DNA of 64,000 nt from Sphingopyxis macrogoltabida (GCF_001314325.1 NZ_CP009430.1:124001-188000); one strand, 5' to 3'. Positions 17,614-27,691 are shown, counted from the first letter of the stretch. Made by a program: numbers and translations. Notes: a model not told the origin generated them from the sequence alone.

Positions 17614-19800
17614 CTAGAAATGGGCTCCCAATTCCACACCATAGGTGCGCGGCGCGCCAGGCGCTTCCAGATAGCCGAAGGCCGATATTTGACCTTGGTC
17701 CGCATAGCGATCCTTCAGGAGATTGCGCCCCCATATGCGGAAACTAAGGCCGGAATCGAGTTCGAGTTCGACGGAGGCGTTTAATATATCGCGCGGCGCG
17801 GCCTCAAACGAATTTTCAAAGTCCCAATAAAATTTACTTTGATGGCTGTACTGCGTACTCAGAACAAATTTTCCTGTAGCCATTATAAATTCGTAGTCAG
17901 CACCAACATTGAAACCAAACTTAGGAGTATTGATGATATTGTTTCCGGCAGCATCACCGACCCTCTGAATCGTGCCACCGCCCGGGAGGGGGGCATAAAA
18001 GGTCGCTGTAGGAAATGATTTATATTTCGCATCAGTATATGCGAGGCCTGCTCGAATATTTAGATTTTCTATCGGAACAGCAGTAAAATCTATATCAATT
18101 CCATTGATCTTGGCTTTCGCCGCATTAATAAGCTGGACGATACCTGTCGCACCGGCGCTGTAGACCTGAGCCTGAATATTGTTGTAATCATAATGATAAG
18201 CCGAGATGTCGAGCCGAATACGCCCGTCTGGCAATGACATCTTTGTACCAATTTCATAGGCCTTGAGAAGCTCTGGCTTCACCGATGGCGCGCCGAAATC
18301 GACAAGGTTGAACGTACCAGCCTTGAATCCTGTGCTGTGCGTTCCGTAAATCATCAGATCATCGCTGAACCTATGGTCCAGCGTAAATTTATAAGTAAAT
18401 TTGTTGAACGTGCCTTCCTGGTGATTTTCGGCCAACGGTAGAAGCGGAAACTTATAAATCGTCTGGTTGTCGAGTATCCTTTTGTCGCTCGTATAACGAA
18501 CACCGCCGGTCAAATGCGTGTTTGGCAGGACCGTTATCGTTGTCTGACCAAATCCAGAATAGGAGTTCGTTCTAAGTACTCCAGTGATCGCAACTGGAGC
18601 GAAGGCACCATAATTTGTACCTGTCAGAATAATAGCTGGATTGGGTACATACCCAGCGTAGGTATGAAGGTAATAAAATCCGGCAATCCAGGTGATAGGA
18701 AAGCCGAATATGCTGGAGTCTGGATTAGATTGAATCTGCAATTCTTCCGAATATCCCTTGTTGAGGGTGCTCTGCCTATCGAGGCTAGCAAAATCGAACG
18801 GGCTTGCATCGGGATCGGCCGGCGTTTGGGCATCAACATAGCTATAGCCAAAAATATTGATTAATGTCGCCCATCCTATGTCATGTTTTGCATTTAGGCT
18901 GAAATCATAGCCTTTCCGTTTAACGAAGGCTGGTGAGTTGGAATTGATATTATAAAATCCCGGAAAGCCGTTGCCGCCGAGGGTCGACGTACCCTGCGCC
19001 GGCCGGACCGCGCGATTTTCCTCAAAATTATCGAAATAGCTCCCAGCCAAGGTGATCTCTGTGGAACTCCCCGGCGTCCAGGCCCATTGATTTCTTACTA
19101 TAAAGCTGTTTCGCTGGAAAATATCTTTGCCGTTGAAGATGTTGGTGCCCCAGCCCTTGTCTTGATCGAGACTATGGAAAGCAATGTCCGTGGCAAGGTT
19201 GGGGGTGACCCCTATCGTTCCATAGGCGCCCGCTTCAATCGTTCCGAAGTTTCCGTAGCTGAGCGAGATGTCCGCTGCGGGAATCTGACTCGGAGCCTTT
19301 GTTGTCACGCTGACGACTCCGCCAGTTGAATTTCGTCCGAACAGCGTACCTTGCGGACCCTTCAGGACTTCGACCCGTTCGATGTTGCTCAATGAAAATA
19401 ACGCTGCTTCCGCGCTCTGCTGAAGGACGCCATTAACGTATATCGAGACGGAATTTTCCTGGCCTTCCGAGATGATCGACGACCCTACACCTCGGATACG
19501 AAGGCTCGCAGCCCCGCCAAACCGGGTGATATTGAGTGAGGGCGCCACGGTGCCCAAGTCCTGCACGTCGGTGACGCCGGCACGCTCCAGTTGCTCGCTT
19601 CCGACAACGGTAATCGCGATTGGAACATCCTGCAGGCGCTCGGAGCGGCGTTGTGCCGTTACGACGATCTCTTCTGGACCAGCCTGGGTGTCGTCCGCTG
19701 CGACTGACGCCTGTTGCGCGAGCGCAGGCACAGAAAAAACCGCATAACCCGTGGTGGCAAAGAACACCGCATAGGCAGCCGATGGCCTTTTCAAATTCAT
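17614..19800 (-). CDS. TonB-dependent outer-membrane receptor
   Basis: A 728-residue receptor. Start ATG 19800 is chosen because AGGGAGAGGG lies directly upstream and the protein then begins with a signal peptide (MNLKRPSAAYAVFFATTGYAVF...ALAQQ). The TonB box region EEIVVTAQRRSERLQDVPIAI, the plug motifs LRIRGVGSS and VEVLKGPQGTLFGRNSTGG, and a C-terminal barrel ending GVELGAHF are all present. It heads the minus-strand operon with lactonase, oxidase, transporter and cupins, and so probably imports their substrate. No frameshifts were seen. Confidence 0.95.
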   Translation of the reverse strand: MNLKRPSAAYAVFFATTGYAVFSVPALAQQASVAADDTQAGPEEIVVTAQRRSERLQDVPIAITVVGSEQLERAGVTDVQDLGTVAPSLNITRFGGAASLRIRGVGSSIISEGQENSVSIYVNGVLQQSAEAALFSLSNIERVEVLKGPQGTLFGRNSTGGVVSVTTKAPSQIPAADISLSYGNFGTIEAGAYGTIGVTPNLATDIAFHSLDQDKGWGTNIFNGKDIFQRNSFIVRNQWAWTPGSSTEITLAGSYFDNFEENRAVRPAQGTSTLGGNGFPGFYNINSNSPAFVKRKGYDFSLNAKHDIGWATLINIFGYSYVDAQTPADPDASPFDFASLDRQSTLNKGYSEELQIQSNPDSSIFGFPITWIAGFYYLHTYAGYVPNPAIILTGTNYGAFAPVAITGVLRTNSYSGFGQTTITVLPNTHLTGGVRYTSDKRILDNQTIYKFPLLPLAENHQEGTFNKFTYKFTLDHRFSDDLMIYGTHSTGFKAGTFNLVDFGAPSVKPELLKAYEIGTKMSLPDGRIRLDISAYHYDYNNIQAQVYSAGATGIVQLINAAKAKINGIDIDFTAVPIENLNIRAGLAYTDAKYKSFPTATFYAPLPGGGTIQRVGDAAGNNIINTPKFGFNVGADYEFIMATGKFVLSTQYSHQSKFYWDFENSFEAAPRDILNASVELELDSGLSFRIWGRNLLKDRYADQGQISAFGYLEAPGAPRTYGVELGAHF

Positions 19801-20174
19801 CTTCCCTCTCCCTTGGAGCGCCGCTAGCTTCATCAGGCACCTCCCTGGTGCCCGCGAGCCCGCTATTCTGTCGCTTCCGCGGGAGAATTTAATTGAACGT
19901 TGGTTCGTGTCCAATATCGAATGACGCTGCGTTGATACGCAGATCAAATCGCTTATGTGGATTTATGCCCGGTGAGGGAAGGGTGGGGCGCTTAAGTTGG
20001 CCTCCTTGAAGGACCGCACACCAGCAATTGGGTGTCAGTGCCTTGCCCAAATCGTCTGGCCATTGCGAAGAGTTTGGCAGAATAATGCTCGAAGTTGTCC
20101 GCAGTGGATATTTGAATGGCCAAAATTTGCGCCTTGACGGCACTGTTGTATGCCAGCGAAATAGGAGTCGGATT
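19801..20174. promoter_or_regulatory. Divergent intergenic region
   Basis: 374 bp between the TonB receptor (minus) and the DUF2889 gene (plus). It should hold both promoters. A GAACGTTGGTTC near-palindrome lies near 19890. No open frame with family resemblance was seen, although the frame of the next gene stays open back to 20028. Confidence 0.4.
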
Positions 20175-21194
20175 TTGAACGCGCCCCAGCAATTTCGCAT
20201 TGCCCGCCAGTCGGCTGGCCCCGCACCGCTGCGCCGACCGGGATCGGTCCGCCGCACCACCTCGATTGATTCCGAATGGCCGACCGGCTTTGGCGAATCC
20301 TGGCGGTTGATCGGAAGGGGGCGCGATCTGTTGACCCCTTTGTCTGGCGATCCGGTCGAACTGGCGACGGGTGAGATTCACATTCTCGCTTCGTCGAAGC
20401 GCGAGATTCTCGAGCTTTCGGCGATACCCGATCACCCGCACTTGGCTGAAATGATCGGGGTTCGCGCTGGCGGGGCGAGCCGTCATGCGCTTGTGGCAGC
20501 GCTTGGTGACATGCGCGGCTCGCTGACCTTTCAGTTACTCGACGACTTTGCGGGCGCCAGCCTTGTTGCGAGCTGGATATGGTCGCGCTGGACCGGCGAT
20601 TGGCAACATATGTTGCGCCGCACGGGCATGCAATCGACCGTCGGCAACAAGGGCAAGATGATTGATATCTGCACCGGCTTTGCGAAAGGAGCGAGCTCAC
20701 TGACCGACGATGGTCGCGTTGATCATGAAGGTCAGTCGGCGACCGAAGTCGGTTCCCTGGTAAACCCTGGGGATCTTGCCGGTTGGCACGCCATGCCGGT
20801 TCAGGAACGTAGGCCACAGGCGCGCCGGGCGCGGCGGATCGACCTTTGGCGTGTAAAGGATGTTCTCAAGGTCGATGCGGGCTTTCAGGATAGCGGACCC
20901 AATCCGCAGGGCAAGCGCACTGCCATTCACGAATATCGCGTCCACGCCGACATCGACGAAGCTAGCGGGACACTGTTGTCGCTTCAGGTCTGGCCGCATA
21001 TCCTGCCGTTCCGTGAGTGCCCCGGAGCCGCGACAAACGCCGCCCGCATGGTTGGGCTGAACGTCAATCAATTCCGGCAGAGTGTGCTCGACACGTTGGC
21101 GGGAACGCATGGCTGTACGCATCTCAACGACGTCCTGCGGTCGTTTGCCGATCTGCCCTCGCTCGCAAAACTTTTGCCAAAAGAGGATGATTGA
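20175..21194 (+). CDS. DUF2889 family protein
   Basis: About 339 residues. The body starts APLRRPGSVRRTTSIDSEWP and ends HGCTHLNDVLRSFADLPSLAKLL, where the CTHL-N-D-L segment is the hallmark of DUF2889. I chose TTG 20175 because AGGAG (20163-20167) sits exactly seven bases upstream and the conserved region begins soon after; the frame is open further upstream to 20028, but nothing there looks conserved. Proteins of this family have no established activity and recur near steroid and aromatic catabolic genes in proteobacteria. It stands alone between divergent and convergent neighbours. Confidence 0.75.
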   Translation: MNAPQQFRIARQSAGPAPLRRPGSVRRTTSIDSEWPTGFGESWRLIGRGRDLLTPLSGDPVELATGEIHILASSKREILELSAIPDHPHLAEMIGVRAGGASRHALVAALGDMRGSLTFQLLDDFAGASLVASWIWSRWTGDWQHMLRRTGMQSTVGNKGKMIDICTGFAKGASSLTDDGRVDHEGQSATEVGSLVNPGDLAGWHAMPVQERRPQARRARRIDLWRVKDVLKVDAGFQDSGPNPQGKRTAIHEYRVHADIDEASGTLLSLQVWPHILPFRECPGAATNAARMVGLNVNQFRQSVLDTLAGTHGCTHLNDVLRSFADLPSLAKLLPKEDD

Positions 21195-21318
21195 TTGCAT
21201 TTCGCGGGGAATGCGGGGGCGGCTTGGATCGGGCAATGGATCCCCGCGTGCGCCAAATTATATCCGGAGCAGGTCAGTCATTTTTCTTTCGAACGCCCGG
21301 CAGGATCGATAGATTTTG

Positions 21319-22221
21319 CTATGATGGATTTCCCCAATTCTGCTCGATGCAGATACTGCGAAATTGACTCCCAAGGAGGCGCAACCCATCCATGGGATAC
21401 GCCAACGCAAGTCCCGTAGGAATAGCGGTACCCCGGAAATATACATTCGCTATTGCCACGCGATCATGAGCAAATAATCGCGCGACCGACGGAACGAAAG
21501 CCAAGCCTAAACCGCTTTCGACCAACGCAATCATGGTGTGGAGATGCGCTACCTCTTCAACGACCGTGGGAGTGATGCCGAGCGCGCTGAAATTCAGATC
21601 GATCAGTGTTCGCAAGCTGGACGTTCCACTGCGGCTATACAGGATCAGAGGTTCATCTTTCAGATCTTCCATTTCGACGCGGGTCTGCGAAGCAAAGGGA
21701 TGATCCTTTGGAATCGCGAGAACCATATTGTCGGCGGTCAACGGGATAAGTTCGACGCCCGGGCGCACCGATAGAGGTGTGCGGATGATACCAATATCAA
21801 GCTCGCCATTGAGCAGGCTGCGAGTGATTTCGACGTGCGTCGTTTCGCGAAGTCGCAGCTTCACATCGGGAAATCGCTTGCGAAATATCGCAACAATCGA
21901 CGGGATGAGGCTGAACGTTGCCGATGCGACGAAACCGATCGCCAATCGCCCCCGCACTCCTTGCGACACTTGCGATGCAAAAGCGCGGACCTCATCAGCG
22001 CGTCGCAGGATATCTTGAGCCTGGGTGGCCGTCACTTCGCCTTCCGGTGTGAGTGTTACCCCGCGCGAATGGCGTATCACCAATTGAACACCCAATTCCT
22101 CTTCGAACTTGCGAATCGATACCGACAGCGCCGGTTGGGCAAGATTCAGGTTTGCCGCCGCGCGGTGAAAATTTTTGGCGTGCGCGAGGGCGACAAAATG
22201 GCGCAGGTGGCGCAGTTCCAT
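21319..22221 (-). CDS. LysR-family transcriptional regulator
   Basis: A 300-residue regulator. The N-terminal winged helix-turn-helix is LRHFVALAHAKNFHRAAANLNLAQPALSVSIRKFEEELG, followed by the linker helix and a periplasmic-binding-fold effector domain from about residue 90. It is transcribed divergently from the acyl-CoA dehydrogenase gene at 22343, the classic arrangement in which a LysR protein controls its neighbour and itself in response to a pathway intermediate, perhaps an acyl-CoA. The effector is unknown. Confidence 0.93.
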   Translation of the reverse strand: MELRHLRHFVALAHAKNFHRAAANLNLAQPALSVSIRKFEEELGVQLVIRHSRGVTLTPEGEVTATQAQDILRRADEVRAFASQVSQGVRGRLAIGFVASATFSLIPSIVAIFRKRFPDVKLRLRETTHVEITRSLLNGELDIGIIRTPLSVRPGVELIPLTADNMVLAIPKDHPFASQTRVEMEDLKDEPLILYSRSGTSSLRTLIDLNFSALGITPTVVEEVAHLHTMIALVESGLGLAFVPSVARLFAHDRVAIANVYFRGTAIPTGLALAYPMDGLRLLGSQFRSICIEQNWGNPS

Positions 22222-22342
22222 GATAAATTTTTCCTATCGATAGACGGTTTAACGATATTGGACCGAAGCAAGGGGATATAGCAATGTCTGCGTCCTAGAA
22301 CGAGGCGCGCTAAACCCGCCTGCTGCAGGGAGGGGCCAGTCA
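22222..22342. promoter_or_regulatory. Divergent LysR control region
   Basis: 121 bp between lysR and the acyl-CoA dehydrogenase. It contains TATCG (22235-22239) and CGATA (22253-22257) as perfect arms, plus the smaller palindrome ATCGAT within the first arm; LysR boxes are typically T-N11-A dyads in this position. GGGAGGGG before ATG 22343 is the ribosome site. Confidence 0.45.
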
Positions 22343-23578
22343 ATGAGTGCAATAGCAAGTGACTATCCGGAAGAAATTATTGCGCTTCGTGAAAGCCTGA
22401 CTGCATTCCTGAAAAAAGTTGTGCTCCCGGCACACGACAAATATGCACATATCCTCGACGATTCTCGACGTCGTTACACGGCAGAAGGCCGTACATCGCC
22501 CGAAGTCTGGTCGATTATAAGAGATATCCGTCAGCAATCGGCCGAATTGGGTTTTTATACGATGTGCGTGCCTGAGGCCTTGGGCGGCGCTGGGATGGGC
22601 TATTTGGCCTATTTCGCGGCTTGGGAACGTGTATTCCACATATGTTCGGCGCGCTATTGGCTTGGCCACGGCGTGATCGCCCACTGGTCGCGCGGCCCCA
22701 GCCCGCTTCTGGCGCGACTGCGGCCGCCGTTTCGGGACGCGGTACTTCCCGATCTCATGAGCGGAAAGAAAAGCTTGTGCTTTGCTTTGTCGGAGCCCGG
22801 CGCGGGCTCCGATGCGACTATGATAAAAACCCAGGCGACCGTTGATGGGGATGGCTGGCGGCTCACCGGATCCAAGATCTGGATTACAAATGCACCCTAT
22901 GCTGATCATGCGATCGTATTCGCAGTCACGTCGCCTGAGTTGGCACAAGCGCGGCGCGGCGGAATTAGCGCATTCATAGTTTCGACGGATGCGCCCGGAT
23001 TTGAGGTCGAAAGCCTGATCAAAATGTGGGGAGCGAGCGGTTCTGACGAGGGGCAGCTGCGATTCGATGCGGTCCGGATAGAGCCTGAGCAACTGTTGGG
23101 CGAGCTTCATCGCGGCTTTGAATTGGCCATGCTGGGTGTCGGACTCGGTCGAATTTATAACGCTGCGCGCGCGGTCGGAACGGCGCGCTGGGCCTTGGAA
23201 ACCGGAATTGACTATGCCGGGACCCGTGAAACATTCGGCGCTCCGATCAAGTCTCACCAAGGCGTTTCATTCCCGCTGGCTGAATCGGCGATGCAAGTAC
23301 ATGCGGCGCATCTCGTCGCCCGCAATGCTGCTGAGCTGTTGGACCAAGGGAAGCGTGCGCAAAAGGAAGTCGCTATGGCGAAAACCCTTGCTGTCGAAGC
23401 CGGTCGATTGGCCGTCGATCGAGTTATGCAAATCCATGGTGCAATGGGATTCGCCAACGACATGCATCTCACGAGTGCATATATATCGCTGCGCAAGGTG
23501 ATGGTCGCTGATGGGTCTTCTGAAATCCTTCGACGACAAATCGCGAACAATCTTTTTGCGGGCGATTTCGATCTCTGA
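22343..23578 (+). CDS. Acyl-CoA dehydrogenase
   Basis: A 411-residue acyl-CoA dehydrogenase, slightly longer than the family mean. Conserved blocks are FYTMCVPEALGGAGMGY, CFALSEPGAGSDATMIKT, GSKIWITNAPYADHA, GRETFGAPIKSHQGVSF-like GTRETFGAPIKSHQG, and the C-terminal VADGSSEILRRQIANNL. It heads a plus-strand group with an acyl-CoA ligase, a thioesterase and an enoyl-CoA hydratase, which together give activation, dehydrogenation and hydration steps of one beta-oxidation-type round. Confidence 0.93.
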   Translation: MSAIASDYPEEIIALRESLTAFLKKVVLPAHDKYAHILDDSRRRYTAEGRTSPEVWSIIRDIRQQSAELGFYTMCVPEALGGAGMGYLAYFAAWERVFHICSARYWLGHGVIAHWSRGPSPLLARLRPPFRDAVLPDLMSGKKSLCFALSEPGAGSDATMIKTQATVDGDGWRLTGSKIWITNAPYADHAIVFAVTSPELAQARRGGISAFIVSTDAPGFEVESLIKMWGASGSDEGQLRFDAVRIEPEQLLGELHRGFELAMLGVGLGRIYNAARAVGTARWALETGIDYAGTRETFGAPIKSHQGVSFPLAESAMQVHAAHLVARNAAELLDQGKRAQKEVAMAKTLAVEAGRLAVDRVMQIHGAMGFANDMHLTSAYISLRKVMVADGSSEILRRQIANNLFAGDFDL

Positions 23579-23904
23579 CGGACTGGTGTCGCCGGTGATC
23601 GAATTGCGGTTTTCCTTGTCGCGACGCGAAGGAAGGTGGATTGCCAAAGTCGTTTCCGATCCTGCGCAATGCCGTGCCGCGGCTCCCATCGCTGACCGAT
23701 AGTTCAAGCGTATCGCTGATCGCAGACACGATATTGGATTTGCCATCCGAGAGGCGGATAGGTGAAGGGACGATTGGGGATCCACATGCAAGTTCCCCGA
23801 TTTTCGCATGAGCAGGTCTGGGCCGCCTTTTCGAAGATTGCCTTCGCAATAGTTTGGTGTTGCTGCTGATTTGCAGATTAACTATAACACATATGGAGAG
23901 GATC
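23579..23904. other. Intergenic stretch with no supported gene
   Basis: About 325 bp between the dehydrogenase and the ligase on the same strand. I see no conserved frame and no clear terminator. A GGAGAGG at 23895-23901 is the ribosome site for the ligase gene. Confidence 0.5.
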
Positions 23905-25533
23905 GTGACAGAATTCCCTGCTACTCGAATCCAGGTTCTGGGTGACATGCTGCGAGATGCGGCGGCTAAATATGCTGATCAAGATTATATTCTATGCGAC
24001 GGAGAATGGCTTTCTTACGGACAGGTCGATGATCAGAGTGATCGCCTTGCTGCGAGTCTGCAATCGCTGGGCGTTCGCAAGGGCGACCGCGTAGCCATAA
24101 TGCTTCCCAATTGTGATGAGTATGTTTTCGCGATCTTCGCGATAGCGAAAATCGGGGCGATTCAGGTGCCCATCAATACTTATCTCAAGGGCGAGTTTCT
24201 CCGCCATCAGATGGCGGAGTCGGGCGCGGCGGTGGTGCTGGTGGATGTGCTGGGAGCACGACAGATAGCGTCGGTGGCGGATATGCTCCCCGATCTGCGG
24301 GTCGCCATCGGACTGGATGACTGCGATGCCATAAAGGGCGCGTTGATTGGGACAGAGCTTGATATCCACTCCTATGAAACGTGCGTGGCGTCTGCTTCCG
24401 CGCCAATGGCTGTGGAGTTGGCTGGCCATGACCTTTGCGTAATCCTGTACACTTCGGGAACGACGGGTCCGTCTAAGGGGTGCATGATCAGCCACGGCTA
24501 TTACACTTGGATACCGGAGATTTTGCGGCGAGCTGGCTGGCATGAAGGTGCCGACACACTGATGACTGCAACGCCGCTGTTCCACACCAACGCACAGATC
24601 TGGGTGCTGGCATCCGCTCTGTCCTGCGGAGGCAGGGCAATCATAGAACCGGTTTTTCATGCTTCTACGTTTATTGATCGAGCCGGAGAGTTGGGAGCCA
24701 CGGTGATCCGGATCATGGGATCGATGGTCAATATGATCCTGGCTCAATCGCCAAAGGAATCCGACAAAAGCCATGGCATCCGCCTCGCGACATGCGTCCC
24801 CACTACCCCCGAGACATGGAAGCTTTTTTTTGAGCGGTTCGCTATCCCGATCAATTCGGAAGTCTACGGCCAGACCGAGTGCAATCCTGCAACCATTACC
24901 CCAGCCGGAATCGACCTTACCCCGGGCGGGGCCGGCAAGGTCGCGCCTCACGTCGAACTCAAGATATTGGACGAGGGCGATAACGAAGTCGTGACCGGCG
25001 AGGTTGGAGAGATTGTCGTCCGGCCATTGCTGCCCAATGTCATGTTTTCTGGATATTGGAATAACCCGGACGCGACGGCTAAAGCCTGGCGCAACCTGTG
25101 GCACCACACTGGCGATTATGGTCGTCTCGATGAAGAGGGCACTTTGTTCTTTGCCGACCGCAAATCAGATTCCCTGCGTCGTCGGGGCGAGAACATCTCA
25201 TCGACCGAACTGGAAGAGGCGCTGCTTCAGCATGCCTCCATTGCCGCGGCGGCGGTTCATGGCGTGCCATCGCCGGTCGGCGAGGACGACATCAAAGCTT
25301 GCGTCGTCTTGACAGGCGGCTCCAAGATTACCCCGGAAGAGCTTTTTGAATTCTTCAAAGGCGCACTGCCATATTATGCCGTACCGCGATATGTCGAAGT
25401 GATGGATGAGTTCCCCAAATCCGTGGTCAACCGTGTTCAGAAGTTCAAGCTGAGAGAGCGGGGTATCACCGACTCGACATGGGATTTCGAGGCAATGGGT
25501 CTGGTTATAGGGCGTGACGAACGGCGCCGTTGA
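23905..25533 (+). CDS. AMP-dependent acyl-CoA synthetase/ligase (CaiC-like)
   Basis: An adenylate-forming ligase of about 542 residues that would activate a carboxylic acid to its CoA thioester. The P-loop-like ILYTSGTTGPSKGCMISH, VYGQTECNP, and HHTGDYGRLDEEGTLFFADRKSDSLRRRGENIS are diagnostic. The C-terminal A10 region reads PKSVVNRVQKFKL, where the usual Gly-Lys is Asn-Arg; a similar RVQKFKL tail occurs in some carnitine-type ligases, so this may be natural variation. GTG 23905 is preferred for its Shine-Dalgarno; ATG 23893 is four codons upstream. The stop overlaps the next gene by 20 bp. Confidence 0.92.
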   Translation: MTEFPATRIQVLGDMLRDAAAKYADQDYILCDGEWLSYGQVDDQSDRLAASLQSLGVRKGDRVAIMLPNCDEYVFAIFAIAKIGAIQVPINTYLKGEFLRHQMAESGAAVVLVDVLGARQIASVADMLPDLRVAIGLDDCDAIKGALIGTELDIHSYETCVASASAPMAVELAGHDLCVILYTSGTTGPSKGCMISHGYYTWIPEILRRAGWHEGADTLMTATPLFHTNAQIWVLASALSCGGRAIIEPVFHASTFIDRAGELGATVIRIMGSMVNMILAQSPKESDKSHGIRLATCVPTTPETWKLFFERFAIPINSEVYGQTECNPATITPAGIDLTPGGAGKVAPHVELKILDEGDNEVVTGEVGEIVVRPLLPNVMFSGYWNNPDATAKAWRNLWHHTGDYGRLDEEGTLFFADRKSDSLRRRGENISSTELEEALLQHASIAAAAVHGVPSPVGEDDIKACVVLTGGSKITPEELFEFFKGALPYYAVPRYVEVMDEFPKSVVNRVQKFKLRERGITDSTWDFEAMGLVIGRDERRR

Positions 25534-26167
25534 TTCACACTTTTTGCGCGATCAGGTGACTGTTATGACACAATGGGACGCAAACGAGGTGCCGACTGAG
25601 CGGGCACGTGTTTATGGCAGTCTCCTCGCTGCGGTGCGTGATTTTCTCGATCAACTGTCAGACGCTTCGCCCGATGTCGGTGTCGGCCAGCGGATCGAGG
25701 CAGATATTCGGAAGCACACCCGGATCCTGGCGAAGACGCAGGCCACCTCTACCGATATCGCCGAGCGGCAGTTGCTGCCGGGGCGCGGTCTTTTGATGTT
25801 GCCGCCGTTTGTCGTTTCGCGGCGAGATACGCGTTCAGTTTCAGGGAAGGTTGTTTTCGGTAGGCATTTTCGCGGCGGAAGTGGCGCAGTTCACGGCGGG
25901 ATCGTCGCGCTTCTGTTCGACGAAGTGCTAGGCGTCCTTGTCAATTCAACCGCGCGGCCGACGTCCCCCACGGCGCGTCTCGCCGTTGATTTTCGTTCGA
26001 TCACACCTGTCGAAGAGGAACTGGACGTGACAGGTTGGTACGGGAAGGAAGCGGGGCGCAAACGTATTTTGAAAGGCGAGATACGCTGTCGGGGTGTATT
26101 GTGCGCAGAGGCAGAAGGCCTTTTCGTGGAATCGCGAGCAAACCAGCCGCATTCCAAATCGTCATGA
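25514..26167 (+). CDS. Hotdog-fold thioesterase (PaaI-like)
   Basis: A 217-residue protein with a C-terminal hotdog domain. The active-site loop FRGGSGAVHGGIVALLFDEVLG has the HGG of PaaI/4HBT thioesterases. The N-terminal ~95 residues are a helical extension of unknown purpose. Start GTG 25514 overlaps the ligase gene by 20 bp; ATG 25565 is a possible alternative. In this operon it probably releases stalled or product CoA esters. Confidence 0.85.
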   Translation: MTNGAVDSHFLRDQVTVMTQWDANEVPTERARVYGSLLAAVRDFLDQLSDASPDVGVGQRIEADIRKHTRILAKTQATSTDIAERQLLPGRGLLMLPPFVVSRRDTRSVSGKVVFGRHFRGGSGAVHGGIVALLFDEVLGVLVNSTARPTSPTARLAVDFRSITPVEEELDVTGWYGKEAGRKRILKGEIRCRGVLCAEAEGLFVESRANQPHSKSS

Positions 26168-26199
26168 GGCGGCAAAGCATTGCCGCCGGGAGGGCAAGT

Positions 26200-26991
26200 A
26201 TGAGCAAAATTGGACTCCAGAACCTAAAGCGGTTCGAGGTCGGGGTCGAGGAAGGGGTTGCGCTCGTCACCATCACCCATCCACCTGTCAACGCTCAGGA
26301 TCATGTGCTGCGCGTCGAACTGGTGCGGGTGTTTGACATCCTGGGTGAAACCGATGCCGTGCGGTCGATCGTTTTTACGGGAGCAGGCACTGTCTTTTCA
26401 GCCGGCGCCGATCTGTCGGAACGAAACGCACTGGAAGGTGCTCCCGGCGGCTATGCTCGCCACAACCGGCTGGTTCGCTCGATGCTCGATTCCCTGGCGG
26501 AATGTCCAAAGCCGGTCATCGCGGCAATGAACGGGGCTGCGGTCGGCGGCGGCGCGGTGCTTGCTCTGTTATGCGACATCCTGATCGTCGCCGAAGAATC
26601 CTTTCTGGCAATGACCGAGATCGATCATGGTATGTCAGGAGGCGTTCGCCACCTCATAAGGTCGTTCGGGGCATCGGATGCGCGTCTGGCGATCTTCACG
26701 GGCGAGCGGATCACCGGATTGGAATTGCTTCGCATGAATGTGGCGTCGGCATGTGTTCCGCGGACGCAGCTGCTGGATTATGCCCGTGAAATTGCTGCGA
26801 CGATTGCCCGCAAGCCGCCGCTCGCGGTCGAAGCGGCAAAACGTTCTTTTGGCTTGACGGAGGATATGACCCTCCGCGACGGTTATCGCTATGAACAGTC
26901 TCAGACGGCCTCGCTTGCGCGCACAGAGGACACGCGCGAGGCCGCTCTCGCGCGCGCCGAAAAGCGAAATCCAAAATTCAACGGGCGTTAA
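26200..26991 (+). CDS. Enoyl-CoA hydratase/isomerase family protein
   Basis: A 263-residue crotonase of normal length. FSAGADLSERNA and NGAAVGGGAVLALLCDILIVAEES form the oxyanion hole and the CoA pocket, unlike the two retro-Claisenase-like crotonases at the start of the window. The expected second Glu region reads TEIDHGMSGGVRHLIR, so the catalytic pair may be Glu plus another residue, and hydratase or isomerase cannot be separated. GGGAGGG lies five bases before ATG 26200; longer starts enter the thioesterase gene. Last gene of its operon. Confidence 0.9.
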   Translation: MSKIGLQNLKRFEVGVEEGVALVTITHPPVNAQDHVLRVELVRVFDILGETDAVRSIVFTGAGTVFSAGADLSERNALEGAPGGYARHNRLVRSMLDSLAECPKPVIAAMNGAAVGGGAVLALLCDILIVAEESFLAMTEIDHGMSGGVRHLIRSFGASDARLAIFTGERITGLELLRMNVASACVPRTQLLDYAREIAATIARKPPLAVEAAKRSFGLTEDMTLRDGYRYEQSQTASLARTEDTREAALARAEKRNPKFNGR

Positions 26992-27409
26992 ATAGGCGCC
27001 GACCATCGAGGGTGGGCAGCCCATCTGGGTCTTGGATCAATGGGCACATATATCGCGGCACACCGCTCGGCCGCGGGATGCCTGTTGCCGCCCGCGAGGT
27101 TAAGAAATAGCAGGAATCCATCATGGTCAACGAATGGATTTTGCTGGGCAAAGACCAAGAGCTTATTTCTGCTTCTTCGCCGCTCCATCTGACTCTGAAG
27201 GCCTGACGGGATCTGGGAGAAGCCCAGACTTCTCCACCGCCAACGTGGAAGTTGCCGAACGCCTTCGGTGATCCTCGCCCCTCGAGTCCTTCGCTTTTGA
27301 ACAAGAAGGACTTGATCGAACGGTTCGTGGCGTCCGTTTCTACTCAATCCAAGGTCGACGTGCAGTGCCAGGCGTTCCTGGCGACGCGAAAGGCCGAGGA
27401 CTCGAGGAG
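26992..27409. other. Unassigned stretch ending at the IS701 target site
   Basis: 418 bp with no complete gene. The plus-strand frames contain fragments that look translated (IEGGQPIWVLDQWAHISRHT near 27005-27065 and DLIERFVASVSTQSKVDVQ near 27310-27370) but with stop codons between them. I do not recognise either. It may be a decayed coding sequence cut by the IS701 insertion at 27410-27413. Confidence 0.3.
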
Positions 27410-27691
27410 CTAGCACTACTTTGGCAGAAGCTTGATTGGCATGTTTTCCAGCGGTGTTCTGCAATGAGGGCAATACGTCGGTGGGGGTCGTGAGAGGTAA
27501 TCAAGGATGGCCTGCCGGACCGCTGGCAGGCTGGGCTGTGGCGGCGGACCTGCGATTCTTTTTTTTCCGTCCCGCCTGAGCGAGGCGGCGGGATTGCAGG
27601 AAGGCATAGGCGATCATTGTCATGAGGGTGTCAGTGGGCGTGTAATTCTCCGCAAAAGTGGGCTTTGAAAATTCCCCGATTGTTGGACCTG

